From positions 1 to 39,863 of the forward strand of contig CBDVBZ010000015.1 of the NCBI GenBank assembly GCA_965372355.1: a stretch of 39,863 bases of DNA, given 5' to 3'. The first letter of the stretch is position 1. Every line of letters begins with the position of its first letter. Below are positions 23,154-31,731 of this stretch, one piece after another. The DNA is from CBDVBZ01 sp965372355. GTDB lineage: Bacteria; Krumholzibacteriota; Krumholzibacteriia; WVZY01. The notes under the pieces are model-generated. The model searched no databases and was not told the origin of the DNA. It worked only from the letters and a program-made list of their open reading frames with translations. A program made the position numbers and the translations under genes.

Positions 23154-24644
23154 CTACGGTTTTTCCGCAATCGAGCGGAGAAAACGCAGTGTCAAATCAA
23201 CTCCATAGCCGGTGGCACCCTTCGGTTGGTACGATACCTTGCCGCTGCCCCAGAATGTCCCCGCGATGTCGACGTGTACCCAGGGCGTCCTGCCGACGAA
23301 TTCGGCGAGAAGCGCTGCCGCTGTGATCGTTGAACCGCCGCGACCGCCGTAGTTCTTATAATCCGAGATGTCGCCTTTGATGGATTCGGCAAAGAAATCG
23401 TCGAGCGGAAGCTGCCACACCGGCTCGCCCGCCTGTCGTCCCGCCTCGATGAGTCGGTCGATGTATTTCTGGCTGTTGCCCATCACGCCGGCGATCCGCG
23501 TGCCAAGGGCGATGATCACGGCACCGGTGAGCGTCGCATAGTCGACGATGACATCCGGCTTGAACTCGCCCGCGTAGGTCAACGCGTCGGATAGAATCAG
23601 ACGTCCCTCGGCATCGGTGGAGAGCACCTCGATGGTCTTGCCCGCGTAGGTCGTGACGACGTCACCCGGTCGAAAAGCCGATCCGCTTGGCATATTCTCG
23701 ACACACGGTACGAGGCCGATGATCTCGACGGACAGCTTCTCGCGTGCGGCGGCCGCAACGGCGTTGATCACGACCGCGCCACCCGCCATATCGCCTTTCA
23801 TTTCATTCATATCCAGCCACGGCTTGATCGAGATGCCGCCCGAGTCGAACGTTACCCCCTTCCCGACCAGACAGATCTTTGGCAGCTTCGACCGCCCCTT
23901 GTTGTAGTGGAGCGTAATAAACCGAGGCTCTTCACGACTGCCCTGCGCCACGCCCAGCACCGCTCCCATCTCGAGCCGCTGCAGATCCCGCAACCCCATG
24001 ACACGGCACTCGACCCCGTGCTTCTTCGCAAGGGCCTTCGCCTCGTCCGCCATTTTCACCGGTGTCATCCTGTCGCCGGGTGTGTTGACCAGATCGCGCA
24101 CCTTCGCGGTGTGCTCGACAACGAGCCGCGCATACCGGATCGCCGAGTTGACCGCCCTGGAGCCGTTGGCAAGCAGCGTCGCTTTTCTCAAAGATCCCGC
24201 CGGATCCTTCTTGTTGGTGAGCATAAACCGGTACTGGGCGAGCATAAACCCCTTCAAGAACGGATGGAGAAATTCGTCGAGCAACCCGCTCTGCGCTTCG
24301 TTGTTGAAAACGATGTGGCAGGATTTGAAATTGTTGGACTTCAGTAGCCCCGACGCGGCGCCGGCGGCCCGGGCCACCAATTCCGCGTTGAGTTTTTTCT
24401 TTCGTCCCATACCGAGTAGGAGCACATGGTCGGGAGCCTTGGGCAGATGATGCGTCAGCAACAACGTCGAGTCGGTTTTGCCGGTGAAATGGCCTTTTGT
24501 CATGGAACGGCTGACCGCGGAACGGCACAGCACATCGAGTTTCTTGGCAAGACCGGATAGTCGCTTCTGGCCTTCGAGGATCGGAAGGACAATGACTTCT
24601 TCCTTGCCGGTAATGTTGGGTGTACTACGAACGATTCGGATCAT
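23154..24644 (-). CDS. pepA: Leucyl aminopeptidase (peptidase M17)
   Basis: The 496-aa cytosolic enzyme removes N-terminal residues from peptides using two metal ions. The M17 core is clear: VGKGVTFDSGGISIKP, MKGDMAGGA, the signature STDAEGRLILSDAL (NTDAEGRL in most members), and the C-terminal TPWVHVDIAGT. I start at the ATG at 24644 with GGAG 5 nt upstream; eight further codons are open. The N-terminal domain (about 1-150) is the usual poorly conserved one. It lies 52 bp after the ferredoxin gene on the same strand and is probably co-transcribed. Confidence 0.94.
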   Translation of the reverse strand: MIRIVRSTPNITGKEEVIVLPILEGQKRLSGLAKKLDVLCRSAVSRSMTKGHFTGKTDSTLLLTHHLPKAPDHVLLLGMGRKKKLNAELVARAAGAASGLLKSNNFKSCHIVFNNEAQSGLLDEFLHPFLKGFMLAQYRFMLTNKKDPAGSLRKATLLANGSRAVNSAIRYARLVVEHTAKVRDLVNTPGDRMTPVKMADEAKALAKKHGVECRVMGLRDLQRLEMGAVLGVAQGSREEPRFITLHYNKGRSKLPKICLVGKGVTFDSGGISIKPWLDMNEMKGDMAGGAVVINAVAAAAREKLSVEIIGLVPCVENMPSGSAFRPGDVVTTYAGKTIEVLSTDAEGRLILSDALTYAGEFKPDVIVDYATLTGAVIIALGTRIAGVMGNSQKYIDRLIEAGRQAGEPVWQLPLDDFFAESIKGDISDYKNYGGRGGSTITAAALLAEFVGRTPWVHVDIAGTFWGSGKVSYQPKGATGYGVDLTLRFLRSIAEKP

Positions 24645-24696
24645 GACGGCTCCACGGGATAAAGCCAAGACAGCCTATGGGGAATGACGACCTATC

Positions 24697-24927
24697 TTAG
24701 GACGACCGGGGAGATTTGTCATCGCGAAAATGGAGGGCGCCGGTGGGACACACATGGATGCACAGCGAACAGTTGTCGCATAGCTCCTCGTCGAGCTCGA
24801 GCGTCAACGCATCCATATCGAGGGCGAGGGTGTGGCAAACGGAGGGGCAGGCAGCACAGCTCACGCAGTTGCCTCGGTCGATCCGAAGTCTGCAGGGGTC
24901 TACCATAGCATTTTTCTTGCTTTCCAC
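24697..24927 (-). CDS. Small 2[4Fe-4S] ferredoxin
   Basis: A 76-aa protein with two complete cluster motifs, CVSCAACPSVC and CDNCSLCIHVCPTGAL; the first lacks the usual Pro after its last Cys (CH instead of CP). It would pass low-potential electrons. Two starts are possible: GTG 24927 with GGGAG 4 nt upstream (listed), or ATG 24906 without a clear ribosome site. Either overlaps the 3' end of the flavoprotein gene (28 or 7 nt). The overlap makes it a likely redox partner of the geranylgeranyl-reductase-like enzyme, like the FixC/FixX pairing of flavoprotein and ferredoxin. Confidence 0.88.
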   Translation of the reverse strand: MESKKNAMVDPCRLRIDRGNCVSCAACPSVCHTLALDMDALTLELDEELCDNCSLCIHVCPTGALHFRDDKSPRSS

Positions 24928-26117
24928 AGCACTCCCGGTACCGCCTTGAACGCGGCGTGGAATAACTCGGTGTAGTCGCTGATCGCTCCGGGCCTCTTCG
25001 ATGCGAGTTTGTTGAGAACGCCGACGATGTTGTTGATGTCCTCGTCGTCGAGTTTGAAGAACAGCTCCCGGAGTAGGCCGAACTTATGAATCAGGTGGCC
25101 GTTGCGGTCGTGCCAGGCCTTGTCGAACCGCCGGAGGAACTCCGCGCTCATATCATCCCTCTCCAGCGCCTCACACAGCACCTTGTGTGCCTCTTCCGCC
25201 CCTTCCAACGCATTCATGATACCGCCACCGGAGAGCGGGTTGTTCATGCGCCCCGCTTCTCCGACGAGCAGAACGCCGTCCCCGACCAGTGTCTTTAGCG
25301 GTTTGGACCCGGAGGTGCCACCGGCCACCAGCCGCCCGACCTTCGCCCGGGGGTAACGGGCCTTGATAAAACGGTCTAGGTAGTCCCGTGCCGTGCCGTT
25401 CTTCGCCATGGTCGGGTGGACCCCAACGCCAACGTTGGCCGTGTTGCCGCCCTTCGGAAACATCCAGCCATAGCCGCCCGGGAGGTGCTCCCGGCTGACG
25501 AACAGCTCGAGACGGTCCCTGGGAAACGAATCATCCTCGAGCAGGTACTCGATCGCCGAGTGAATCTGCCTCGGTCGCAGGTGGCTCGTGAGCCCCGTCC
25601 AGCGTCCCACGAAGGACTCGACGCCGTCAGCGCCGACCACGACGCGCGCATCGACGTGATAGGTGCGAGCGCTTTTGTGGCCCGTTACGTTCACGCCGCA
25701 TACCGCCTCGTCTCGCCACCGAAGCCCCGTCACCGCGCTGTAGGTGCGGATATCGGCGCCCCAGTTCTGCGCCTGTTCCGCCAGAGCCTGGTCGAAGCCG
25801 TCCCGCTTCAACATCAGACTGAACCCCGGCATCACCTTTTCGACAAACGTACCGTTTGGCGCAACCATGCGGGCCGCATTCAGCTCGGCGACAACCCACT
25901 TGTCATCGACGGGGACGAAATGAGATATCTCTTTCCGGCTGCCGGCCGCCTCACCACAGCGAACAGGTACGCCTATCAGCGGACGTTTCTCGAACGCGAT
26001 CACGCGATAGCCATCACGCGCGAGACGTCCGGCCAGCAATCCGCCCGCGGGGCCGCAACCGACGATTGCCACGTCGGCCTTTTCACTCGCCGAGTTGTTT
26101 GTGCTCTGTTGGATCAT
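24900..26117 (-). CDS. Geranylgeranyl reductase family FAD oxidoreductase
   Basis: The 405-aa product shows the N-terminal FAD motif VAIVGCGPAGGLLAGRLA, the family block PVRCGEAAG with its conserved Cys, ARVVVGADGVES, PGGYGWMFPKGGNTANVGVG, and the FAD-contacting VLLVGEAGRMNNPLSGGGI. Members reduce isoprenoid double bonds in quinones, chlorophyll side chains or archaeal lipids; the bacterial substrate here is unknown, with a menaquinone side chain as one candidate. It is followed by an overlapping ferredoxin gene that probably supplies electrons. The ATG at 26117 lies 10 bp after the outer-membrane protein gene and has no clear ribosome site, so coupling to that gene is likely. Confidence 0.9.
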   Translation of the reverse strand: MIQQSTNNSASEKADVAIVGCGPAGGLLAGRLARDGYRVIAFEKRPLIGVPVRCGEAAGSRKEISHFVPVDDKWVVAELNAARMVAPNGTFVEKVMPGFSLMLKRDGFDQALAEQAQNWGADIRTYSAVTGLRWRDEAVCGVNVTGHKSARTYHVDARVVVGADGVESFVGRWTGLTSHLRPRQIHSAIEYLLEDDSFPRDRLELFVSREHLPGGYGWMFPKGGNTANVGVGVHPTMAKNGTARDYLDRFIKARYPRAKVGRLVAGGTSGSKPLKTLVGDGVLLVGEAGRMNNPLSGGGIMNALEGAEEAHKVLCEALERDDMSAEFLRRFDKAWHDRNGHLIHKFGLLRELFFKLDDEDINNIVGVLNKLASKRPGAISDYTELFHAAFKAVPGVLWKARKMLW

Positions 26118-26127
26118 GGATACGTGA

Positions 26128-26967
26128 TCAGAAGAACCGGGAAGCGCCGACGGCCAGTATGAAGCCCGAGTAGTTCACATCGAAGCTCAGATTCTGTATG
26201 CCGGCTGTCGGTGTGGGGAGGTCCAGCGAGAACTTGCTCTGGCCGATCTGGTATCTTCCTTCCACAAAAAACGCCAGATTGTTTCTTATATGATAGAGGG
26301 CACCGAGGACTCCGTGAATGCCTGGTTCGGCGCTGAACTTCGTTGTCTCGGTACTGGAGTAGTGCTGGCCGGTGTCTGAGATGCTGCCGTCTGGATTCTG
26401 TTGCGCAAGCGTTGTGTTCTGCTGGTACTTGGCCCACGGCAAGAACAAGCTCAACCCGCCCCCGATGTAGGCCTGAAACTCGGCAACAGATGCATCCTGA
26501 AAGTAGTAGAGCCCCGTCGCCTGGAGCGAGAAGAGAGCCACGTTGAATTCTCGTTCGAACGCAAGCAGCGGCTTCAGACCGGTCGTCGTGTCCACTTCGG
26601 ACGCGATGGCGAAGCCCTTGCTGTCCGATGTGAGGAAGGCGACACCGCCCGTTGCGCGGAAAGCGAAGTTTGGATGCAGCTTGACCGTGTAGTACGCGTC
26701 GATCTGAGGGGATCCTTCGAAGTCGTTCGTCTGCAATGTGGACTGGAACACCTGATCGACCTGACGATCGAGATACTCGTACATCTGCTCGTTATTCGGT
26801 CCCCCGAGAAATCCAATACTCAGCCCGAAGGACTTCTTTGGGATCGGTCCGTGGTATTTCTTGGGTTTGAGAATCGGATCCGCTTGAGACTGCGCGATGG
26901 GGGCGAGCAAAATAGCCGTCAGAACCGATATCAGGACCAAGACTGCCGTCATGTGCCGATGATTCAT
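26128..26967 (-). CDS. Predicted outer-membrane beta-barrel protein
   Basis: I start at the ATG at 26967 with GGAAG about 8 nt upstream (279 aa). A signal peptide (MTAVLVLISVLTAILLAPIA then QSQA) precedes a mature protein of alternating hydrophobic strands. Examples are FAFRATGGVAFL, FQAYIGGGLSLFLPW, HGVLGALYHIRNNLAFFVEG and the last strand FILAVGASRFF, which ends in Phe as porin-like barrels do. The even spacing suggests an eight-strand, OmpA-like barrel. No peptidoglycan-binding domain is attached. The function is unknown. It is the first gene of the run to pepA and has a good promoter. Confidence 0.78.
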   Translation of the reverse strand: MNHRHMTAVLVLISVLTAILLAPIAQSQADPILKPKKYHGPIPKKSFGLSIGFLGGPNNEQMYEYLDRQVDQVFQSTLQTNDFEGSPQIDAYYTVKLHPNFAFRATGGVAFLTSDSKGFAIASEVDTTTGLKPLLAFEREFNVALFSLQATGLYYFQDASVAEFQAYIGGGLSLFLPWAKYQQNTTLAQQNPDGSISDTGQHYSSTETTKFSAEPGIHGVLGALYHIRNNLAFFVEGRYQIGQSKFSLDLPTPTAGIQNLSFDVNYSGFILAVGASRFF

Positions 26968-26987
26968 TAACACACTTCCTTTGTTAC

Positions 26988-27016
26988 TTAATAACCAATT
27001 TCGGCGCATGTGTCAA
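26988..27016 (-). promoter_or_regulatory. Promoter of the outer-membrane protein gene
   Basis: On the minus strand TTGACA (27016-27011), 17 nt, TATTAA (26993-26988). Confidence 0.7.
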
Positions 27017-27094
27017 CTCGGTATTTGCCCTTGCGTAACGCTGGACCTCTTTTTTTTAGAAGCACTTAGGGCTGATCGCCATGCCGCTATTCGC

Positions 27095-27123
27095 TTGACA
27101 GCGCGTGTTGGCGTTGGTAGAGT
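27095..27123 (+). promoter_or_regulatory. Promoter of the LMW phosphatase-ilvE-glyA run
   Basis: TTGACA (27095-27100), 17 nt, TAGAGT (27118-27123), about 30 bp before the TTG start at 27153. It is divergent from the outer-membrane protein promoter in the same 185-bp interval. Confidence 0.65.
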
Positions 27124-27152
27124 GGGGAACGAATCGAGAAAGGGTCAGGATA

Positions 27153-27620
27153 TTGAAAAAAATACTCTTTGTCTGCTCGGGCAATACATGCCGTAGCCCG
27201 ATGGCGGAGGGAATCGCAAAGAAGGTATTATCGAAAGGCAACCCGTTCAAGATCTCTTCAGCCGGTTCTTCGGCTCAGGATGGATTGCCCGCATCATCGC
27301 TGGCCGTCAAGGTTGCCAAAGCGAGATCTGTTGATCTCTCCAACCACAAAGCCAGGTTGCTCAACGAGACGTTGGTAAAGGAAGCGGACTTGATTGTCGC
27401 GATGGGCTCTAACCACCGGCACACCGTGGGCGTCATAGAGCCGACGGCGCTGGAATACACGTATCTGCTGACGAGTTTTTTTAAAGACGAGGAGGGAGAT
27501 GTCGCCGACCCGATCGGATGGAGCCTCGAGGGGTATGAACGAACGTATATGTTTATCGACAAGTGCGTGAAAGAGATGAAAGACAAGCTGCAGAGTTTCG
27601 ACGGTTGGAAGACGGAATAG
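27153..27620 (+). CDS. Low-molecular-weight protein tyrosine phosphatase family
   Basis: The 155-aa protein starts at a TTG (27153) with AAAGGG 8 nt upstream; the longer open frame to 27105 would overrun the promoter. The catalytic P-loop CSGNTCRSPMAEG (C-x5-R-S) is near the N-terminus. The C-terminal general-acid Asp is in DVADPIGWSLEGY. This family includes tyrosine phosphatases, arsenate reductases and arginine phosphatases (YwlE type). The Thr in SGNTCR is the residue associated with the protein-arginine-phosphatase branch, but I do not assign it firmly. ilvE starts 16 bp downstream. Confidence 0.85.
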   Translation: MKKILFVCSGNTCRSPMAEGIAKKVLSKGNPFKISSAGSSAQDGLPASSLAVKVAKARSVDLSNHKARLLNETLVKEADLIVAMGSNHRHTVGVIEPTALEYTYLLTSFFKDEEGDVADPIGWSLEGYERTYMFIDKCVKEMKDKLQSFDGWKTE

Positions 27621-27636
27621 CAAAGGAAGGGAAAGC

Positions 27637-28557
27637 ATGCCGATACCGAAATCCAAAAAGATCTGGATGGATGGAGAGTTTGTTGACTGGGACGATGCGA
27701 AGATGCACGTGTGCTCGCACGTGATTCACTACGGAACCTCGGTATTCGAGGGAATGCGGGTTTACAAAACACCGATGGGGTCCGCCGCGTTTCGGCTCGA
27801 CGCTCATGTGAAGAGGCTTTTTAACTCGGGGAAGATGTATCGGATGGAAATCCCGTTCTCCGGAAAACAGATATTTGATGCAATACTCGAAACGATCCGA
27901 GTCAACAAACTGACCGAGTGCTACGTTCGCCCGGTGGTTTATCGGGGCTATGGCGAGCTGGGGGTCAACCCGTTCCCGAACCCGGTCAATGTGTTTATCG
28001 CGGTTTGGGAATGGGGTGCGTATCTGGGTAAGGAAGCCCTCGAAGAGGGTGTCGATGTATGCGTGTCGACCTGGAACAGGATTGCACCCAATACGATGCC
28101 CGCCCTCTCGAAGTGCGGCGCCAACTACATGAACTCGCAGCTCATCAAGATGGAAGCCATCCTCAACGGTTATGTTGAGGGGATTGCGCTGGACACAAAC
28201 GGCTATGTGAGCGAGGGCAGCGGTGAGAACTTATTTATCGTCCAGGACGGGGTTCTGGCCTCGCCGCCTCTAGGCGCCTCGGTGTTGCCCGGGATCACGC
28301 GGGATTGCGTGATCAAGCTCGCGGGAGATCTCGGTATCGAGTTTCAGGAGAGAATGATTCCTCGTGAGGCGCTCTATATTGCCGACGAGGTGTTTTTTAC
28401 CGGCAGCGCGGCTGAGATATCACCGATTCGAAGCGTCGACAAGATAACGGTGGGCGCTGGCCGGCGCGGACCGGTGACCGAAGCGCTTCAGAAGCGTTTC
28501 TTTGGGGTGTTGGCGGGCGAAGTCGAAGACAAATACAAATGGATGACAATGGTCTAG
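27637..28557 (+). CDS. ilvE: Branched-chain amino acid aminotransferase
   Basis: A 306-aa class IV PLP enzyme (E. coli IlvE has 309) that interconverts Leu, Ile and Val with their 2-oxoacids. Matching blocks are FEGMRVY, PLP-Lys in ALSKCGANYMNSQLIK, EGIALDTNGYVSEGSGENLF, LPGITRDCVIKLAGDLGI and AAEISPIRSVD. The ATG at 27637 has AAGGAAGGG upstream. Its 2-oxoacid products are natural substrates for a branched-chain type dehydrogenase such as the one at 13-20 kb. It is co-transcribed with glyA (15 bp gap). Confidence 0.96.
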   Translation: MPIPKSKKIWMDGEFVDWDDAKMHVCSHVIHYGTSVFEGMRVYKTPMGSAAFRLDAHVKRLFNSGKMYRMEIPFSGKQIFDAILETIRVNKLTECYVRPVVYRGYGELGVNPFPNPVNVFIAVWEWGAYLGKEALEEGVDVCVSTWNRIAPNTMPALSKCGANYMNSQLIKMEAILNGYVEGIALDTNGYVSEGSGENLFIVQDGVLASPPLGASVLPGITRDCVIKLAGDLGIEFQERMIPREALYIADEVFFTGSAAEISPIRSVDKITVGAGRRGPVTEALQKRFFGVLAGEVEDKYKWMTMV

Positions 28558-28572
28558 GACAGGAGAGAAGCG

Positions 28573-29850
28573 GTGGGCGACAAGGTGCGCGTAGACACGG
28601 ACTTTGAGGTTCTCGAGAAGACCGATCCCGAGGTGGCGGATGCGATCAGGCTCGAGGTGCGGAGACAGCACGGGCAGCTGGAGATGATCGCGTCGGAGAA
28701 CTTCGCGAGCCGGGCGGTTTTCGCGGCGACGGGTTGTGTCATGTCCAACAAGTATGCAGAGGGTTACCCGGGCAAGCGGTATTACGGCGGTTGTTCGGAA
28801 GTCGACAAGGTCGAGAATCTCGCTCGCGAGAGGGCGAAGACCCTGTTTTCCGCCGATCACGCCAACGTGCAGCCTCACTCGGGCAGCCAGGCGAATATGG
28901 CGGCCTATTTTGCGCTGCTATCCCATGGTGACAAGATCATGGGTTTGAGCCTGTCGCATGGCGGGCACCTTACCCACGGTCACCCGGTCAATTTCTCCGG
29001 CATGTTCTTCGAGGTTGTGCACTACGAGGTGGACCCCACCACGCGTGTCCTGAACTACGACTCTCTCGAGGAGCAGGTGCTTCGCGAACGGCCCAAAATG
29101 CTGGTCGCCGGTGCGAGCGCCTATGCAAGCACGCTCGATTTTCCGAGACTGAGGCAGATCTGCGACAAGGCATCGTGCTATCTCATGGTTGATATGGCGC
29201 ATATCGCCGGGCTGATCGCGGCAGGGATCCACCCCAACCCCGCCCCATATGCCGATATCGTGACCAGCACGACACACAAGACGCTGCGGGGTCCGCGCGG
29301 TGGACTCGTTTTGTGCAAGGCCGAACATCAGGAGAGTCTCGACAAGCTGACCTTTCCGGGGATGCAGGGTGGTCCCTTCATGCACGTGATCGCGGCCAAG
29401 GCGGTTTGCTTCAAGGAGGCGATGAGCGACGAGTTCAAGGTCTACCAGAAGCAGGTGGTCGCGAATGCGAGAGCGTTGGCTCAGGAGTTGATGGACAACG
29501 GCTTCGACGTCGTCGGGGGGCATACGGACACCCATCTTTTCCTCCTCGATCTGAGCGCAAAGGGTCTCAGCGGCAAAAAGGCCGAGAGGGTGCTTGAAGA
29601 GGCGGGGATTACGGTGAACAAGAACACAGTTCCATTTGATAAGAAGAGCCCGTTTGTGACGAGCGGCATACGAGTGGGTACGCCGGCGCTGACCACGAGG
29701 GGTATGAAGGAGCCCGAGATGAAAACGATCGCTGGCCTGATCATCCGTGTCCTCGAGAACATCGGTGACGAGGATGTCATCACGGACGTGCGCAACAAGA
29801 CGAGCGAGCTCTGCGAGATGTTCCCATTGTATGCAGAATATAGACGCTAA
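28573..29850 (+). CDS. glyA: Serine hydroxymethyltransferase
   Basis: The 425-aa PLP enzyme converts serine and tetrahydrofolate to glycine and methylene-THF. The PLP lysine is K236 in TSTTHKTLRGPRGG. Other conserved blocks are MIASENFAS, NKYAEGYPGKRYYGG, NVQPHSGSQAN and SGIRVGTPALTTRGM. The start is a GTG at 28573 with AGGAG upstream. It provides one-carbon units used in purine synthesis (purM is about 7 kb downstream). Confidence 0.97.
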   Translation: MGDKVRVDTDFEVLEKTDPEVADAIRLEVRRQHGQLEMIASENFASRAVFAATGCVMSNKYAEGYPGKRYYGGCSEVDKVENLARERAKTLFSADHANVQPHSGSQANMAAYFALLSHGDKIMGLSLSHGGHLTHGHPVNFSGMFFEVVHYEVDPTTRVLNYDSLEEQVLRERPKMLVAGASAYASTLDFPRLRQICDKASCYLMVDMAHIAGLIAAGIHPNPAPYADIVTSTTHKTLRGPRGGLVLCKAEHQESLDKLTFPGMQGGPFMHVIAAKAVCFKEAMSDEFKVYQKQVVANARALAQELMDNGFDVVGGHTDTHLFLLDLSAKGLSGKKAERVLEEAGITVNKNTVPFDKKSPFVTSGIRVGTPALTTRGMKEPEMKTIAGLIIRVLENIGDEDVITDVRNKTSELCEMFPLYAEYRR

Positions 29851-29928
29851 TCCCGATCAGCCATATTTCCCAAGCAGTAATCACTGTCACAGTTTGATGG
29901 ATAACTCCGCATTGCGGCGAGGTTCCGA

Positions 29929-30414
29929 ATGAAGTGTCCTGTATGCAATCATCTCGAGGACAAGGTTGTGGACTCGAGAACGACGAAGGAAGGCGCAGCG
30001 ATCAGACGCAGACGCGAATGCCTCAAGTGCGGCAAACGGTATACGACATACGAATACATCGAAAAAGCGCCGTTGATGGTGGTAAAGAAGGACGGCGGGC
30101 GGGAAGCCTACGAGAGGGAGAAGCTCCTCAGCGGGCTGATCAAGGCGTGCGAGAAGAGACCGGTGGCACGCAGTCAGCTCGAGAAGCTCATTGACGATGT
30201 GGAAGTCGCAACGTTTGGCAAGTTCAAACACGAAGTGCACTCGGAGGATCTCGGGAGGCAAATCATAGACCGCCTCAAGGCGATCGACGAGGTTGCGTAC
30301 GTTCGGTTTGCATCCGTTTACCGGCAGTTCAAGGACATCAATGAGTTTATGGACGAGATCAAGGGCATCCTGGTCGACAAGGGCAAGAAGAAGACCTCGT
30401 CGACAGACAAATAA
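29929..30414 (+). CDS. nrdR: Transcriptional repressor NrdR
   Basis: The 161-aa product has an N-terminal zinc ribbon (C3, C6, C31, C34 in MKCPVCNH...CLKCGKRYTTYEY) with the SRTTKEG and RRRREC blocks of NrdR. An ATP-cone domain (about 46-136) senses ATP/dATP. NrdR represses ribonucleotide reductase genes; none is in the window, so its targets lie elsewhere. The ATG has GAGG 6 nt upstream. The TAA stop is followed directly by the tatC GTG. Confidence 0.96.
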   Translation: MKCPVCNHLEDKVVDSRTTKEGAAIRRRRECLKCGKRYTTYEYIEKAPLMVVKKDGGREAYEREKLLSGLIKACEKRPVARSQLEKLIDDVEVATFGKFKHEVHSEDLGRQIIDRLKAIDEVAYVRFASVYRQFKDINEFMDEIKGILVDKGKKKTSSTDK

Positions 30415-31185
30415 GTGAAAACCCTCGGCGACAAACAACACGAAAAGACGGAACAGCTAAAGGAGATGTCCTTTATCGGACACTTGGACGAACTCCGCCG
30501 GGCGATCATCCAATCCTTGATCGTTGTTCTCGTATTGTCGGCCGGATGCTGGTTCTTGAGCGGCATGATTCTCGATATCCTCGTCAAGGATCTCCCCGTG
30601 GACAGCCTCTATTTTACGTCTCCGATAGAGGCGTTCATGATCCGGATGAAGGTGAGTCTCGTCCTCGGTCTGATGATCGCTTTTCCCTTTGTGCTGCTCA
30701 AAGTTTGGTCGTTCGTGGCGCCCGGGCTTTTTTGGCACGAGAGAAAGCGTGTCTATCCGCTCATAGTCGCCAGCGCGACCTTGTTTTACGTTGGCGTTTT
30801 GTTCTGTTACGTGATACTGATCCCGATCGTGCTGAGGTTTCTCGTCGGATTCGGGACGGAGCACGTCAATCCGCTGTTGTCCGTGAGCGCCTACTTCGGC
30901 TTCGTTGCCCGCCTGTCGTTTGTCTTTGGCGTCGTATTTCAGATACCCATCGTCGTGCTCGTACTGAGCTCGATCGGTCTGGTGACGCCGAGGTTCTTGC
31001 TGAAGCAATGGCGCTACGGCGTGCTCATCATATTTCTGGGCTCGGCCGTATTGACGCCGCCGGACGCGATCTCGCTGATGTTCATGGCTCTGCCGATACT
31101 GTTGCTCTATATTTCGAGCATCCTTGTGGCGTTTGTGGTCGTAAGGAAGAAGCATGAGAAAGGGGTGGAAGATCATGAGGATTGA
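30415..31185 (+). CDS. tatC: Sec-independent protein translocase TatC
   Basis: The 256-aa inner-membrane protein has six hydrophobic segments and the TatC signature HLDELRRAI near the N-terminus, followed by TSPIEAFMIRMKVSLVLG, the FVAPGLFWHERK block and LTPPDAISLMFMALPI. TatC binds twin-arginine signal peptides for export of folded proteins. The GTG at 30415 abuts the nrdR stop and lacks a Shine-Dalgarno site. An ATG at 30466 has AAAGGAG but with no spacing, so the GTG start with coupling to nrdR is kept. No tatA/tatB is nearby. Confidence 0.94.
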   Translation: MKTLGDKQHEKTEQLKEMSFIGHLDELRRAIIQSLIVVLVLSAGCWFLSGMILDILVKDLPVDSLYFTSPIEAFMIRMKVSLVLGLMIAFPFVLLKVWSFVAPGLFWHERKRVYPLIVASATLFYVGVLFCYVILIPIVLRFLVGFGTEHVNPLLSVSAYFGFVARLSFVFGVVFQIPIVVLVLSSIGLVTPRFLLKQWRYGVLIIFLGSAVLTPPDAISLMFMALPILLLYISSILVAFVVVRKKHEKGVEDHED

Positions 31186-31213
31186 GTTCGGTTATGGTGA
31201 CATGGCCGATTGA

Positions 31214-31301
31214 GCCTGCCCTGGAAGGGCTGCGTCCGAGGGAAGTCAGCCTGTCCTGGAAGGGCCCCAACCGGCATGCGTAAGGCCTGTCCTGGAAGGC
31301 C
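31214..31301. repeat. Three short direct repeats between tatC and rsfS
   Basis: A 17-bp core, GCCTG(C/T)CCTGGAAGG(G/C)C, occurs at 31214-31230, 31249-31265 and 31285-31301, spaced 35 and 36 bp. The segments between cores are not similar. It is unrelated in sequence to the 42/43-bp family. No terminator or promoter was recognised in 31186-31356. Confidence 0.8.
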
Positions 31302-31356
31302 TGCCGTCAGGCCAGCCTTGCATAGTAGTAGACAGCATCAACAGGAGGAGCATTTT

Positions 31357-31731
31357 TTGGCCAGGAGACCAAAGGTAACAGCAAAGAAGATCATTGAGTT
31401 CACCTTGAGCAAGAAGGCCGAAGATGTCCTGCTTTTCGACCTGCGCAAGATCACGTCGATGGCGGACTTTTTTATCATCTGCTCGGGTACCAGCGATGTA
31501 CAGGTCAAGGCGATCGCGGACGCCGTGATCGAAGGTTGCAAGAAGAAGGACTACAAGATCTATCACGTCGAGGGGTTCGATGCTATGACGTGGGTGTTGA
31601 TCGATCTCGTTGATATTGTCGTTCATATTTTCCAGCCGGATGTTCGCAAGTACTACCAACTCGAGAGGCTTTGGGGCGACGCAAAAATCGAGAGGTACAG
31701 TTACGAGGGCGGGAGAGAAGTGGTCACGTGA
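31357..31731 (+). CDS. rsfS: Ribosomal silencing factor RsfS
   Basis: The 124-aa product binds ribosomal protein uL14 and blocks subunit joining when nutrients are low. The family blocks DVLLFDLRKITSMADFFIICSGTS, YHVEGFDAMTWVLIDL, VVHIFQPDVRKYYQLE and RLWGDAKI are all present. The start is a TTG at 31357 with AGGAGGAG about 6 nt upstream; the open frame continues 49 codons upstream through the repeats, which is not credible coding. It overlaps argS by 4 nt (GTGA). Confidence 0.95.
   Translation: MARRPKVTAKKIIEFTLSKKAEDVLLFDLRKITSMADFFIICSGTSDVQVKAIADAVIEGCKKKDYKIYHVEGFDAMTWVLIDLVDIVVHIFQPDVRKYYQLERLWGDAKIERYSYEGGREVVT

Noticed and set aside
31210..31356. N-terminal extension of RsfS through the 17-bp repeats
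   Set aside because: The TTG at 31357 has a strong AGGAGGAG site and matches the usual RsfS length; the extension is repeat sequence.
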